A model generated the notes under the pieces. That model saw only the letters and a list, made by a program, of their open reading frames with translations, was not told where the DNA came from and did no database searches. The position numbers and the translations under genes were made by a program. A DNA stretch of 64,000 nucleotides, taken from Acidovorax temperans (lineage in GTDB: Bacteria; Pseudomonadota; Gammaproteobacteria; Burkholderiales; Burkholderiaceae_C). The DNA is taken from positions 239,501 to 303,500 of the forward strand of contig NZ_VFPV01000001.1 in assembly GCF_006716905.1 (NCBI RefSeq). Reading direction: 5' to 3'. Position 1 is the stretch's first letter, and the number at the start of each line of letters is the position of its first letter. This document shows, in pieces, positions 8,380-17,759 of this stretch.

Positions 8380-10062
8380 TTACGCGATCAGCGCGTCCAG
8401 CACGCCCGGGTCGAAGTGCCGGGCCACCCCATCGGCCAGGCCGTCGAACACGGTATCGAGCGTGGGGGCCTGGGCGCCAAACAGGGCGTGCAGCACGGCG
8501 GCGTCCTCGAACAAACCGTGCAGGTACACGCCCAGCACATTGCCCGCCGGGTTCTGCCAGGCAATACCGGGCATGACCTCGCGCGCCACATCACCCTTGG
8601 CGGCCATGGCGGGGTGCTGGGCGGTCTGGCCGTGGTGGATTTCGTAGCCGCAGGCAGCCACGCCCGAGAGCGGCGCCCAGGCACCCGTGAGCTGCCCGAA
8701 GGCTGCGCTGGTGCGCTGCACGGTCTTGGCAGGCTCGAACACGGTGACCAGGGGCAGCAGGCCCAGGCCGGGAGCGTTGCCGTCGATGCCCTCGGGGTCG
8801 ATCAGCGCCTCGCCCAGCATCTGCAGGCCGCCGCACACACCCAGCACGGTGCCGCCCTGCCCCGCGTGCGCAGCGATGGACTGGTCCAGCCCCTGCGCGC
8901 GCAGCCAGGCCAGGTCGGCGGCGGTGGCTTTGGAGCCGGGCAGCACGATCCAGTCCGTTGGCCGCAGGCCTGCCACATCGGCCGGGCTGCGCACCCATTG
9001 CAGGCGCAGGCCGGGCACGTTTTTGAGCGGCTGGAATTCATCGAGGTTGCTGATGCGCGGGTAGGCCACCACGGCCACGGTGGTGTGCACGGCGCCGGGC
9101 GTGGTGTGCGGTCGATTGAGCGGCGACGGGCCGCCCCTAGCCGCGAGAGCCCCCTCGGGGGGCAGCGAGGACACGCCAGTGCCGAGCGTGGGGGTCATAT
9201 CAAACACACCGTCTTCCTCGGGCAGGCCGTGGTGCCACTGCATGGGAATGGTGGCCACGGTGGGCACGCCGGTGCGCTCCTGCAGGTGCTGCGGCGCGGG
9301 CGCGAGCAGGCTGGCATCGCCCCGGAACTTGTTGAGCACGAAGCCGTGGATCAGCGCCCGCTCGTCCTCGGGCAGTAGCGCCCAGGTGCCATACAGGTGG
9401 GCAAAAGCGCCGCCCCGGTCGATGTCGGTGACCAACAGGCAGCGCGCACCGGCGTGGCGCGCCACGCGCATGTTCACGATGTCGCTGGCGTGCAGGTTGG
9501 TCTCGGCGGGCGAACCCGCGCCCTCGATCACTACCACGTCGTTCTCGGCGCGCAGCGCATCAAGCGCGGCGGCAATCTGCGGCCACACCAGTTGGCTGCG
9601 GCCGCGCCAGGGCAGCGCGGTGAGCTCGGCGCTCACCTGACCCATCAGCACCACCTGGCTGCGCGTGTCGGCCTCGGGCTTGAGGAGGAGCGGGTTCATG
9701 CGCACTTCAGGCACGGCGCGCGCAGCCAAGGCCTGGAAATACTGCGCCGAGCCGATCTCGCCCCAGGCGCCTTCGATGCCTGCCACCCCGCCGCCGGGCC
9801 GCCCCAAGGCGGGGTGCGCCCCCTCGGGGGGCAGCGCAGCAGACGCAGTGGCAAGCGTGGGGGCAGCTACCACGCGGGCGTTGTTGCTCATGTTCTGCGC
9901 CTTGAACGGCGCCACCTTCAGGCCCAGGTTGCTGTAGTAGCGGCACAGCGCGGTGGTAAGCCAGCTTTTGCCGGCGCCGCTGGTGGTGCCCAGCACCATC
10001 ACGCAGCGGGCCAGCGGATGGGCGGGCGGAGCAGTCACGGGAGTGTTCATCGGTGCATTCAT
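8380..10062 (-). CDS. cobQ: Cobyric acid synthase CobQ with two repeat-derived insertions
   Basis: The enzyme amidates adenosylcobyrinate a,c-diamide at four positions using glutamine and ATP. The N-terminal dethiobiotin-synthetase-like domain is clear (VLGTTSGAGKSWLTTALCRY, FKAQNMSNN, EGAGSPAETNL) and the C-terminal glutamine amidotransferase has GVCGGLQMLGE with the catalytic Cys and GYEIHHGQT. At 560 residues it is about 70 longer than usual, because two in-frame insertions at about residues 66-90 and 289-312 derive from the same dispersed GC-rich repeat. Both fall at surface loops beside conserved motifs that remain intact. The ATG at 10062 has GGAA upstream. Confidence 0.93.
   Translation of the reverse strand: MNAPMNTPVTAPPAHPLARCVMVLGTTSGAGKSWLTTALCRYYSNLGLKVAPFKAQNMSNNARVVAAPTLATASAALPPEGAHPALGRPGGGVAGIEGAWGEIGSAQYFQALAARAVPEVRMNPLLLKPEADTRSQVVLMGQVSAELTALPWRGRSQLVWPQIAAALDALRAENDVVVIEGAGSPAETNLHASDIVNMRVARHAGARCLLVTDIDRGGAFAHLYGTWALLPEDERALIHGFVLNKFRGDASLLAPAPQHLQERTGVPTVATIPMQWHHGLPEEDGVFDMTPTLGTGVSSLPPEGALAARGGPSPLNRPHTTPGAVHTTVAVVAYPRISNLDEFQPLKNVPGLRLQWVRSPADVAGLRPTDWIVLPGSKATAADLAWLRAQGLDQSIAAHAGQGGTVLGVCGGLQMLGEALIDPEGIDGNAPGLGLLPLVTVFEPAKTVQRTSAAFGQLTGAWAPLSGVAACGYEIHHGQTAQHPAMAAKGDVAREVMPGIAWQNPAGNVLGVYLHGLFEDAAVLHALFGAQAPTLDTVFDGLADGVARHFDPGVLDALIA
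9128..9194. repeat. Dispersed GC-rich repeat, copy 1, inside cobQ
   Basis: It begins GGGCCGCCCC, contains CCCCCTCGGGGGGCAGCG and ends AGCGTGGGGG. On the cobQ strand it encodes PTLGTGVSSLPPEGA. The copy at 9796 has the same order of blocks. Confidence 0.75.
9796..9863. repeat. Dispersed GC-rich repeat, copy 2, inside cobQ
   Basis: Same block order as the copy at 9128 (GGGCCGCCCC, CCCCCTCGGGGGGCAGCG, AGCGTGGGGG) and the same orientation. It is read in the same frame by cobQ as PTLATASAALPPEGA. Confidence 0.75.
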
Positions 10063-10082
10063 GTTCGTTCCAAAGGTGCGGC

Positions 10083-11162
10083 CTACGGGCCTCCAACGTG
10101 CATCGCCTGCCACGCAGTCCGCAAGGCATCCTGCGACGCGGGCGGCAGTACACCCAGGCGCACGGCACCAGGCAAGCCAAACGAGGTGCAGTCGCGCAGC
10201 TTGATGCCATGTTGGCGCAGCGCGGCCAGCAGGCTGGCTGTTTGCGCGCTGGAGTCACCCGCGCACTGTGCTGTGGGCAAGGTGGCGACAAAGTAGTTGG
10301 CCAGGCTGCCGGGCACCACGGACCAGCCCAGTTGGGTACACAGGGCCATTTGCCGGTCTTTCCAGCTGCGCAGGGTAGGCAAGCAGTCTGCCACCCATTG
10401 CTGCACGGCCGGTGTGGCCCAGACCTCTAACAAGGCCACGCCATGTGCGCCCACGGGCCAGGATGCCGCCAGGCCTTGCAGCGCCAGCACTGTGCCCTCT
10501 GCGCCTGCAGGGGCCACGGCGTAGGCAGCACGCACGCCCGTCAAGCCCAGGGATTTGTTGGGCGACCACAGTTGCCACGCGGATGCAGGTAGCGCCGGAT
10601 CTGTGCTGTTGACCGCGAGCCGCAGCGGGCGGTAGGCACAGTCCAGCACCCGCACGCTGCCGGGCGGCGTGGGGCCGTGCCATGCAGACAGCACACCGTC
10701 CACCGTGCCCAGCGGGCTGGCGGGCTCGCAGGCCCAGTGCAAGGTGGCGGGTGCGGCAGCGTCCGTACCCTCCATGCCCACCAGAGCCTTGGCACTGCGT
10801 CGCAACACCGCCAGCCCATGGGCCTGGGCCGCCTGGGCGTAGTCACCGTAGCTGTGGGGCGGCAGCTGCACCTGGGTGCAGCCGTGCAGCCGTGCCCAGG
10901 TGGTGATACGGTGGATGAACTCAGACGCGCTACCCGCCACCACGATGCGATCGGGCGTCACACCATGCAGCGCGGCCAGCGCGGCGCGCAGGGCGGTGTA
11001 GGCGGGGTCGGGGTAGCGCGTGGCATCGGCCTGCTGCAGTGCATCCAGCACGGCAGGGCATGGGCCGCACGCATTGCTGTTGGTGGAAAAATCATGCACC
11101 GGCACGCCCAGCGCGTCCGGGCCACCATGCACGCCCAGCGGGATGGATGGAAGGGTCAGCAT
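10083..11162 (-). CDS. cobC: Threonine-phosphate decarboxylase (CobC; enteric CobD)
   Basis: This PLP-dependent fold-I enzyme (359 residues, HisC-like) supplies (R)-1-amino-2-propanol phosphate for the nucleotide loop of cobalamin. Seen are HGGPDALGVPVHDFSTNSNACGP near the N-terminus, ADATRYPDPAYTALRAALA, and the PLP-lysine segment SPNKSLGLTGVRAAY. It starts three bases after the cbiB stop and ends 20 bases before the cobQ start, so it is in the middle of a tight operon. Confidence 0.92.
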   Translation of the reverse strand: MLTLPSIPLGVHGGPDALGVPVHDFSTNSNACGPCPAVLDALQQADATRYPDPAYTALRAALAALHGVTPDRIVVAGSASEFIHRITTWARLHGCTQVQLPPHSYGDYAQAAQAHGLAVLRRSAKALVGMEGTDAAAPATLHWACEPASPLGTVDGVLSAWHGPTPPGSVRVLDCAYRPLRLAVNSTDPALPASAWQLWSPNKSLGLTGVRAAYAVAPAGAEGTVLALQGLAASWPVGAHGVALLEVWATPAVQQWVADCLPTLRSWKDRQMALCTQLGWSVVPGSLANYFVATLPTAQCAGDSSAQTASLLAALRQHGIKLRDCTSFGLPGAVRLGVLPPASQDALRTAWQAMHVGGP

Positions 11163-11165
11163 GCC

Positions 11166-12170
11166 TCAACCTCCGGCCATCGCTATTAAAACAAGAGCTG
11201 CCAGCGCTGATGGAATAAGCGTCAGAACCACTTTTTCCCCATAAGCTGCAGCGCGCTGCGTGTGCAGCGGGCCCGGCGCATGCCCGCCCGGGTGCAAGGT
11301 GTACACCCCCGGCTTGGCCAGCCGCACACCCAGCGCCAGGGCCATGGCGGCCATGGGCCAGCCGCTGTTGGGCGATGGGGTTTTGCGCGCCTCTTTGGCC
11401 AGCGCCCGGGCGGGCAAGCCGCCATGCAGTGCGGCCAGCAGCAGCGCGGTGATGCGCGCGGGCAGCCACGAGAGCACATCGTCAGCCCGTGCGGCCCACT
11501 TGCCTGCCCATTGCCAGTAGCGCGCGCCCCGACTGCCGGGGTAGCCCCACATGGCATCGGCCGTGTTGGCAAAACGGTAGATGGCCGCACCGGGCAGGCC
11601 CAGCAGCACGAACCAGAACACGGGCGCCACCACCGAATCGTTGAGGTTTTCGGCCAGCGATTCGATGGCCGATTCACGCACCTCGGCAGGGGTGAGCTGG
11701 CTCACGTCGCGGCTGACCAGGCGGGCCAGTTGTTCGCGCCCCTCGGGCAGCGAGCGGGCCAGCGCCCGTTCCACCGCCAAGACTTCATCGCGCAGCATGC
11801 GCCACGCCAGCAGGGGCTTGAGCAGCACTGCCAGCAAGGGAGCCGCCAGCCACCAGGGCGCTTGCTGCAACTGGCTTTGCAGCCACCAGGCCAACGCGCC
11901 TGTGGCACCGGCCCCGGTGCACCACGCCAGCGCGCCCAGCCAGAAAGAACGGCGTTTTTGTGCGTGGCGCGGGGGGTCCGCCGTGGTCAGCGGCGCAATG
12001 TGCGGCCCGGCCCAGCCCAGGTAGCGCCCCATCCACACCACAGGGTGCAGGCGCACCGGTGGCTCGCCCAGGTACCAATCCACCAGCAAGGCCAAGCCCA
12101 GCGCCAGCGCGCACACCAGCGCCCACGCCAGGCCCGGCGTGCCCCCAGCGCTGAGCCAACTACCTGCCAT
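11166..12170 (-). CDS. cbiB: Adenosylcobinamide-phosphate synthase CbiB/CobD
   Basis: This integral inner-membrane protein (334 residues) attaches the aminopropanol arm to adenosylcobyric acid. Typical are LLVDWYLGEPPVRLHPVVWMGRYL at the N-terminus, ARLVSRDVSQLTPAEVRESAIESLAEN and NDSVVAPVFWFVLLGLPGA. The start at 12170 overlaps the upstream MFS gene by 11 bases and has GGAGGG upstream. The last 15 or so residues (LIPSALAALVLIAMAGG) are encoded within a degenerate copy of the dispersed AGCGCT palindrome, so the C-terminus looks repeat-derived. Confidence 0.92.
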   Translation of the reverse strand: MAGSWLSAGGTPGLAWALVCALALGLALLVDWYLGEPPVRLHPVVWMGRYLGWAGPHIAPLTTADPPRHAQKRRSFWLGALAWCTGAGATGALAWWLQSQLQQAPWWLAAPLLAVLLKPLLAWRMLRDEVLAVERALARSLPEGREQLARLVSRDVSQLTPAEVRESAIESLAENLNDSVVAPVFWFVLLGLPGAAIYRFANTADAMWGYPGSRGARYWQWAGKWAARADDVLSWLPARITALLLAALHGGLPARALAKEARKTPSPNSGWPMAAMALALGVRLAKPGVYTLHPGGHAPGPLHTQRAAAYGEKVVLTLIPSALAALVLIAMAGG

Positions 12171-13344
12171 GCGCCCTGCCCTCCTCCACATTCATGCGCC
12201 ATGCGGTGCGTGCACATGCCCCCACAGTGGCACCCACCACCCAGAACACGCCCGCCACCCCAATGACGGCACCTGCCGTGCCGAACAGCATGGGCATGAC
12301 CACGCTGGACGCGTTGATGGCCATGAGCCGCAGGCCCAGGGCTTCGCCATGGCGATGCTCGGGCGTGATCTGGTGTAGCAGGCTCATGACCATGGGCTGC
12401 ACCGAGCCCAGCGCAAAGCCCAGCAGCACCGAGCACAAGCCCATCGCCAGGGCCGATGGCAAGACCGGGTACACCCCGAATAACACGGCCGTGACCACCA
12501 TGGCGCCCGCCACCACGGCGTGTTCACGCACATGCTTGGCCACCAGCGGCAGCAGCAGCCGCACCACGGCCGCGGCCACAGCGAACGCACCCAGGATGGA
12601 ACCGATGACCGAGGCCGACAGCCCCCGTTCGTGCCCGATGAGCGGCACCACAAAGGTGTGCACATCCCAGCAGGAAGAGAGCACCCAGTTCACGATGATG
12701 AGGCGGCGAAACGCAGGCTCGTTGAGCAGATCCCACGAGCGCTGGGGCGGGCCGCCGGCAGCGGCGATCACGGGCGGCAATTCTTCGGTGTGGCGCACCC
12801 AGAACCAGGTGGCTAAAGGCAGCACGGCCAGTAAGGCAAACGCGGCGCGGTACCCCTCGGTACTGCCCGCAGTGCTGCCCGCGTGGTCAATCATCAGCCC
12901 CGCAAAAAACGGCCCGATGAAGTTGGACACCGCCGGGCCAATGGCCAGCCAGCTGAACACCTGGCGCAACTGGGCGGTGTCGTGCGCAGCGCGGCCCACG
13001 TGGCGCTGCAGCGCAATGATGGCCAGGCCTGTGGCACCGCCCGTCATCAGAGCCGACAGGCACATCACCGAAAACACCGGAAAAATCAGCGAAAGCCCTG
13101 CCCCCGCACACGCCATGACCACCGCAATGCCCACGGAGCGCTTGAGGCCGTGCCGATCCGCGTAGCGCCCCGCAGGCAGCGCCAGAAACACCTGCGTGAG
13201 CGCAAACAGCGCCAGCAGCACCCCCACGGCAGCGGCGCTGTAGCCCTCGCGCAGGGCCAGCAGCGGCGTGGCCATGCGCATGCCCGTCATGCAGGCGTGC
13301 AGAAAAATCTGCCCGGCAATCAGGCGGGCCAGCGCCATGTTCAC
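12160..13344 (-). CDS. Major facilitator superfamily transporter
   Basis: The 394-residue protein has about twelve hydrophobic segments and the MFS loop 2-3 motif GRYADRHGLKRS. It sits between rmuC and cbiB with overlaps at both ends (GTGA overlap with rmuC, 11 bases with cbiB), so it is co-transcribed with the cobalamin genes and may move a cobalamin-related compound; that role is inference. The GTG at 13344 has GAGGA at good spacing; an ATG two codons later is possible. Confidence 0.85.
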   Translation of the reverse strand: MNMALARLIAGQIFLHACMTGMRMATPLLALREGYSAAAVGVLLALFALTQVFLALPAGRYADRHGLKRSVGIAVVMACAGAGLSLIFPVFSVMCLSALMTGGATGLAIIALQRHVGRAAHDTAQLRQVFSWLAIGPAVSNFIGPFFAGLMIDHAGSTAGSTEGYRAAFALLAVLPLATWFWVRHTEELPPVIAAAGGPPQRSWDLLNEPAFRRLIIVNWVLSSCWDVHTFVVPLIGHERGLSASVIGSILGAFAVAAAVVRLLLPLVAKHVREHAVVAGAMVVTAVLFGVYPVLPSALAMGLCSVLLGFALGSVQPMVMSLLHQITPEHRHGEALGLRLMAINASSVVMPMLFGTAGAVIGVAGVFWVVGATVGACARTAWRMNVEEGRAHGR

Positions 13345-15191
13345 GGGGCGTCGTCCTCCAGGCCCAGCAGCGATGCCGTGGCGCCAGGTACTGCGGAAGA
13401 CGTTGCGGCGTCGGGCGCGGGCAACTCCTGCACATCGCGCAGCTTGCGCTGGATGGCGCGGGTGCGCACGCCCACCTCGTCAAACTTTTTGGCGGCGGCG
13501 TCGATGGATTTTTTGGTGGCCTCCACCACATCGCCAAACTTGGCGAACTCGGTCTTGACCACGCCCAGCAGGCTCCACACCTCGGACGAACGCTTTTCAA
13601 TCGCCAGGGTCTTGAAGCCCATTTGCAAACTATTGAGCATGGCAGCCAGATTGGCCGGGCCAGTGATCATCACGCGGCACTCGTTCTGCACGGCTTCGAC
13701 CAGGCCGGGGCGGCGCATGACTTCGGCAAACAGGCCTTCGGTGGGCAGGTAGAGCACCGCAAAGTCGGTGGTGTGCGGTGGCGACACGTACTTGGCGAAG
13801 ATCTTCTTCGCTTCGAGCTTGATGGAGCTTTCAAACGCATTGCCTGCCGACTGGATGGCGGCTTTGTCTGCCACGTCTTGCGCATCGAGCAGGCGCTGGT
13901 ATTGCTCCACGGGATATTTGGAGTCGATGGGCAGCCACACGGGCTCTTCTTCGCGCTTGCCTGGCAGGCGGATGGCGAATTCCACCAGCTCATCGCTGCC
14001 CGGCACGGTCTTGACGTTGCGTGCGTACTGGTCGGGCGTGAGCACGTTGTCGATGATGGCACCCAACTGCATTTCGCCCCAGGTGCCGCGCGTTTTCACA
14101 TTGGTCATCACGCGCTTCAAGTCGCCCACGCTGCCCGCCAGGGTCTGCATTTCGCCCAGGCCCTTGTGCACTTGTTCGAGCCGGTCGCTGACGAGTTTGA
14201 AAGATTCGCCCAGGCGCTGCTCGAGCGTGGCGTGGAGCTTTTCGTCCACCGTGCGGCGCATTTCTTCGAGCTTGGTGGCGTTGTCGGCCTGGATGGCGGC
14301 GAGGCGTTCGTTGAGCGCGGTGCGCAGTTGCTCGGCGTTTTGCTGGCTGCCCTGCACCATGCCCACCAGTTGCTGCGACACGGCATCCTGCAGCACCGAG
14401 AACTGGTTCTTGATCTGAAAGCCGTTGGCTTCGAGCTGGTCCTTGAGCGCGGTGGACATGGCACCCAACTGCGTCTGGATGTCGCCCTTGAGCGAATCGA
14501 GCGTGAGCCGCGTGGCGGCCTGCAGGGCCTCAAAGCGCTCTTGAATGCGCTTTTCAAACAGCGCGGTGCTCTCGGCCATGGCTTCGCGGGACTTGACGCT
14601 TTCGGCCGCCAGCGCCGCCGTGGTAGTGGTCAGCTCGGTGCGGAAGCCGGTGAGCGTGTCCGACAGCTCCTTGCGCGCAGCCGCCGCATCGGCCTGCCCT
14701 TGCGCCAGGTGGGCCAGTAGCGCCTTGCTGCTTTCTTCCAGGCGGCTGGCCACAGCCAGTTGCAGGGCGTCAAAGCGCTGGGCCAGGGCGGCGTCTTGCG
14801 CGGCCTGGCGCTGGGTCAAGGCACTGTCAAACGCCGTGAAGCGCTGCTCCAGACGGCCCTCAAACCCGGTGAAGGCGGCAAGCAACTCAGAGCGGCCATT
14901 GCGCGATTCGGCCACGGCCTGCGCCAGGCGCTCGTCCACCGCGCCGCGCAGCCCTTCCAGCGTGGTCTGCGTGGTTTGCGTGAAGCCGCGCAGCTGCTGG
15001 CCCATGCCGTCCATCGCGCCATCGTTCTTGGCCACGGCAAGCTGGGTGGCTTGCGCCGTTTGCTCCAGCGCCTGCAGGCGGGCCAGCCATTCGGGCGGCA
15101 GATCGACCCGGGGGCGACGCAGCAGGATCAGCACCAGCAAAACCAGCACCAGGGCCACAGCGGCCAGCAAAACGAGGGTATCGGTAGTCAA
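13341..15191 (-). CDS. rmuC: DNA recombination protein RmuC
   Basis: RmuC limits inversions at short inverted repeats and carries a nuclease-like core. The 616-residue protein has an N-terminal membrane anchor (LVLLAAVALVLVLLVLILL), a long coiled-coil of about 300 residues, then the conserved core (TNVKTRGTWGEMQLGAIIDN, LPIDSKYPVEQYQRL, KYVSPPHTTDFAVLYLPTEGL). It is longer than many homologues because of the extended coiled-coil. It is first in the run of overlapping minus-strand genes leading to cobalamin synthesis. Confidence 0.93.
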   Translation of the reverse strand: MTTDTLVLLAAVALVLVLLVLILLRRPRVDLPPEWLARLQALEQTAQATQLAVAKNDGAMDGMGQQLRGFTQTTQTTLEGLRGAVDERLAQAVAESRNGRSELLAAFTGFEGRLEQRFTAFDSALTQRQAAQDAALAQRFDALQLAVASRLEESSKALLAHLAQGQADAAAARKELSDTLTGFRTELTTTTAALAAESVKSREAMAESTALFEKRIQERFEALQAATRLTLDSLKGDIQTQLGAMSTALKDQLEANGFQIKNQFSVLQDAVSQQLVGMVQGSQQNAEQLRTALNERLAAIQADNATKLEEMRRTVDEKLHATLEQRLGESFKLVSDRLEQVHKGLGEMQTLAGSVGDLKRVMTNVKTRGTWGEMQLGAIIDNVLTPDQYARNVKTVPGSDELVEFAIRLPGKREEEPVWLPIDSKYPVEQYQRLLDAQDVADKAAIQSAGNAFESSIKLEAKKIFAKYVSPPHTTDFAVLYLPTEGLFAEVMRRPGLVEAVQNECRVMITGPANLAAMLNSLQMGFKTLAIEKRSSEVWSLLGVVKTEFAKFGDVVEATKKSIDAAAKKFDEVGVRTRAIQRKLRDVQELPAPDAATSSAVPGATASLLGLEDDAP

Positions 15192-15219
15192 GGCAGATTT
15201 ACTATGTTTTTAATAGCTG

Positions 15220-15244
15220 CCAGCGCTTGATACATAAGCGCTGG
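15220..15244. repeat. Dispersed palindrome copy upstream of rmuC
   Basis: The arms CCAGCGCTT and AAGCGCTGG enclose GATACAT. It is preceded by TTTTTAATAGCTG and followed by GAGGCCAATTT, as in the other family members. Confidence 0.75.
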
Positions 15245-15267
15245 AGGCCAATTTCACTCAAAACAGC

Positions 15268-16257
15268 TCAGACACGCAGGCCGGGCACGGGCTGGTTGAC
15301 GGGGGTGAGCGGGCCGCGCCCATCAAAGAACGCGATCAGGTTGTCTGCCGCCAGATTGGCCATGGCGCGGCGCGTGGGCACCGTGGCGCTGGCAATGTGC
15401 GGGGTAAGCACCACGTTGGGCACGGTGAGCAGATCGGGGTGAACGCTGGGCTCGCCTTCAAACACATCCAGGCCGGCTGCGGCAATGCGCTGCTCACGCA
15501 ACGCCACGGCTAGCGCCGCATCGTCCACGATGCCGCCGCGCGCAATGTTGATGAGGGTGGCCGTGGGCTTCATCAGCGCCAGCTCGGCAGCGCCAATGGT
15601 GTGGTGCGATGCCGCGCTGTAGGGCACCACCAGCATGACGTGATCTGCCGTGCGCAACAGTTCTTCCTTGCCCACGTAGGTGGCCTTGCATTCGGCCTCC
15701 AGAGCGGGCGCGAGGCGTGAGCGGTTGTGATAGATCACCCTCATGCCAAAACCGTGCGCGCCGCGCTTGGCAATGCCCTGCCCGATGCGGCCCATGCCGA
15801 TGATGCCCAGCGTGCTGCCGTGGATGTCGCTGCCCGCAAACATGTCGTAGCTCCACTTGGTCCATTGGCCAGCGCGCAGGAAATGCTCGCTCTCGGTCAA
15901 GCGGCGGGCCGTGGCCATGAGCAATGCAAAGCCGAAGTCGGCCGTGGTCTCGGTCAGCACATCGGGCGTATTGGTGCCCTGCACGCCAGCGGCGGTCATG
16001 GCGTCCACATCAAAGTTGTTGTAGCCCACGGCCATGTTGGCGCAGATTTTGAGGCGCGGCGCAGCAGCCAGCAGCGCGGCATCCACGCGCTGGCTGCCAG
16101 TGGTCAGCACGCCGTCTTTGTCAGCCAGGCGCTCGGCTAGCTCTTGCTGCGTCCAGATCACGTCGTCGGGATTGGCTTCCACGTCGAAGTGCTCGCGCAG
16201 ACGGTCCACGATGTCAGGGAAGATCGCACGGGCGACCAGGATGCGGGGTTTGCTCAT
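15268..16257 (-). CDS. D-2-hydroxyacid dehydrogenase (glyoxylate/hydroxypyruvate reductase type)
   Basis: The 329-residue NAD(P)-dependent enzyme has the family order: NMAVGYNNFDVDAMTAAGV, the Rossmann motif GIIGMGRIGQGIAKR, then NIARGGIVDD with the catalytic Arg and LTPHIASAT with the catalytic His. GhrB-like enzymes reduce glyoxylate, hydroxypyruvate or 2-ketogluconate. It starts 4 bases after the NhaD-like antiporter gene stop, so the two are an operon. The exact substrate cannot be read from sequence. Confidence 0.9.
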   Translation of the reverse strand: MSKPRILVARAIFPDIVDRLREHFDVEANPDDVIWTQQELAERLADKDGVLTTGSQRVDAALLAAAPRLKICANMAVGYNNFDVDAMTAAGVQGTNTPDVLTETTADFGFALLMATARRLTESEHFLRAGQWTKWSYDMFAGSDIHGSTLGIIGMGRIGQGIAKRGAHGFGMRVIYHNRSRLAPALEAECKATYVGKEELLRTADHVMLVVPYSAASHHTIGAAELALMKPTATLINIARGGIVDDAALAVALREQRIAAAGLDVFEGEPSVHPDLLTVPNVVLTPHIASATVPTRRAMANLAADNLIAFFDGRGPLTPVNQPVPGLRV

Positions 16258-16261
16258 GGTG

Positions 16262-17680
16262 TTACTTGAACCAGATGAACGTCATCACGATGAACAGCGG
16301 CACCAAAATGCCGCCCGACCACAGCATGTAGCCGAAGAAGCTCGGCATCTTCACACCCCGGTCTTCGGCAATGGCCTTGACCATGAGGTTGGGTGCATTG
16401 CCGATGTAGGTGTTGGCGCCCATGAACACGGCCCCGGCGGAGATGGCGGCCAGCGTGGGGGCCAGGGTGGTCATCAGCGCGGCAGGGTCGCCGCCGGCGG
16501 TGTTGAAGAACACGAGGTAGGTGGGCGCGTTGTCGAGGAACGAGCTGAGTGCGCCTGTGGCCCAGAAGTACATGGCCGGGTCGGGCGAACCATCGGGCCG
16601 CGTGACGGCCGCCACGATGGCACCGAAGGGGCCGTTGACGCCGGCCTTGAGCATGGCGATGACGGGGATGATGGTGAGGAAGATGCCAGCAAACAGCTTG
16701 GCCACTTCCTGCATGGGCCCCCAGCCGAACTGGTTGTCTTCATGCACCTGCTTGGGCGTGAGCCACAGCGACGCAAAAGTCACCAAGACCAAGCCCACAT
16801 CGCGCACGATGCCGGGCAGGCCCACTTCGGTGCCCGCAATGTTGAACACCACGGGTGATTTCCAGAAGCCGCTGAGCAGCACCAGCCCCACCACCGCGCC
16901 CAGCAGCGCAAAGTTGACCTTGCCGTCAAAGCCAATCGAGCGGCTGTCGGGCGTGGGGTCGGTGTTGAGCACCTCTTCGCGGCGGTGGTAATACCAGCTG
17001 TCCAGCACAAAGAAGATGACCAGCAGCGCGCCGATGAGGAACAGGCTTTCAGGGAAGATGTGGCGCACCGTCCAGAAAAAGTCCACGCCCTTCAGGAAGC
17101 CTAGGAACAGCGGCGGGTCGCCCAGCGGTGTGAGCGAGCCTCCGGCGTTGGAGACGATGAAGATGAAGAACACCACCACATGGGCCACATGCTTGCGGTT
17201 GTCGTTGGCGCGGATCAGCGGGCGAATGAGCAGCATGGACGCGCCCGTGGTGCCCATGAAGCTGGCCAGCACCGCACCAATCGCCAGGATGGCCGTGTTG
17301 AGCCCCGGGCTGCCGTGCAGGTTGCCCCGAATGAAGATGCCGCCCGCCACAGTGAACAGCGCCGTCAGCAGGATCACGAACGGGATGTATTCGGCCAACA
17401 GCGCATGCACCAGGCTCACGCCCGCCACCGCGGGCCCGAAGGTGATGGCAAAGGGCAGCAAAAACGCCAGGCCCCAGGCCGCAGCCACCTTGCCAAAGTG
17501 GTGGTGCCAGAAGATGGGGGCCAAGAGCGGCATGAGCGCAATCGACAGCAGGATGCCCGCGAACGGCACACCCCACAGCACCGAGAGCGTGCTGCCATCC
17601 ATGTCGGCAGCCATGCACAGGCCAGGCAACAGGGCCCCGGCGGCGGCCACCCAAGGCGCAGCGCGGCGAGAAATTTTCAT
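16262..17680 (-). CDS. NhaD/CitM-like sodium:proton antiporter
   Basis: The 472-residue membrane protein has about twelve hydrophobic segments. The ion-transporter signature is visible as IVSNAGGSLTPLGDPPLFLGFLKG, together with SFMGTTGASMLLIRPLIRAN and a C-terminal MGANTYIGNAPNLMVKAIAE. This places it in the ArsB/NhaD (citrate-transporter) superfamily, in the subgroup annotated as sodium:proton antiporter. An N-terminal signal-like segment ends GLCMAAD. It is co-transcribed with the hydroxyacid dehydrogenase. Confidence 0.87.
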   Translation of the reverse strand: MKISRRAAPWVAAAGALLPGLCMAADMDGSTLSVLWGVPFAGILLSIALMPLLAPIFWHHHFGKVAAAWGLAFLLPFAITFGPAVAGVSLVHALLAEYIPFVILLTALFTVAGGIFIRGNLHGSPGLNTAILAIGAVLASFMGTTGASMLLIRPLIRANDNRKHVAHVVVFFIFIVSNAGGSLTPLGDPPLFLGFLKGVDFFWTVRHIFPESLFLIGALLVIFFVLDSWYYHRREEVLNTDPTPDSRSIGFDGKVNFALLGAVVGLVLLSGFWKSPVVFNIAGTEVGLPGIVRDVGLVLVTFASLWLTPKQVHEDNQFGWGPMQEVAKLFAGIFLTIIPVIAMLKAGVNGPFGAIVAAVTRPDGSPDPAMYFWATGALSSFLDNAPTYLVFFNTAGGDPAALMTTLAPTLAAISAGAVFMGANTYIGNAPNLMVKAIAEDRGVKMPSFFGYMLWSGGILVPLFIVMTFIWFK

Positions 17681-17759
17681 AGTGTTGTCTCCATCAATGC
17701 GTTATGTCATCGGGCAGGCCCCGGCGCGTTGCGCTGCGGGGCAAAAAATCACTGGGGTT

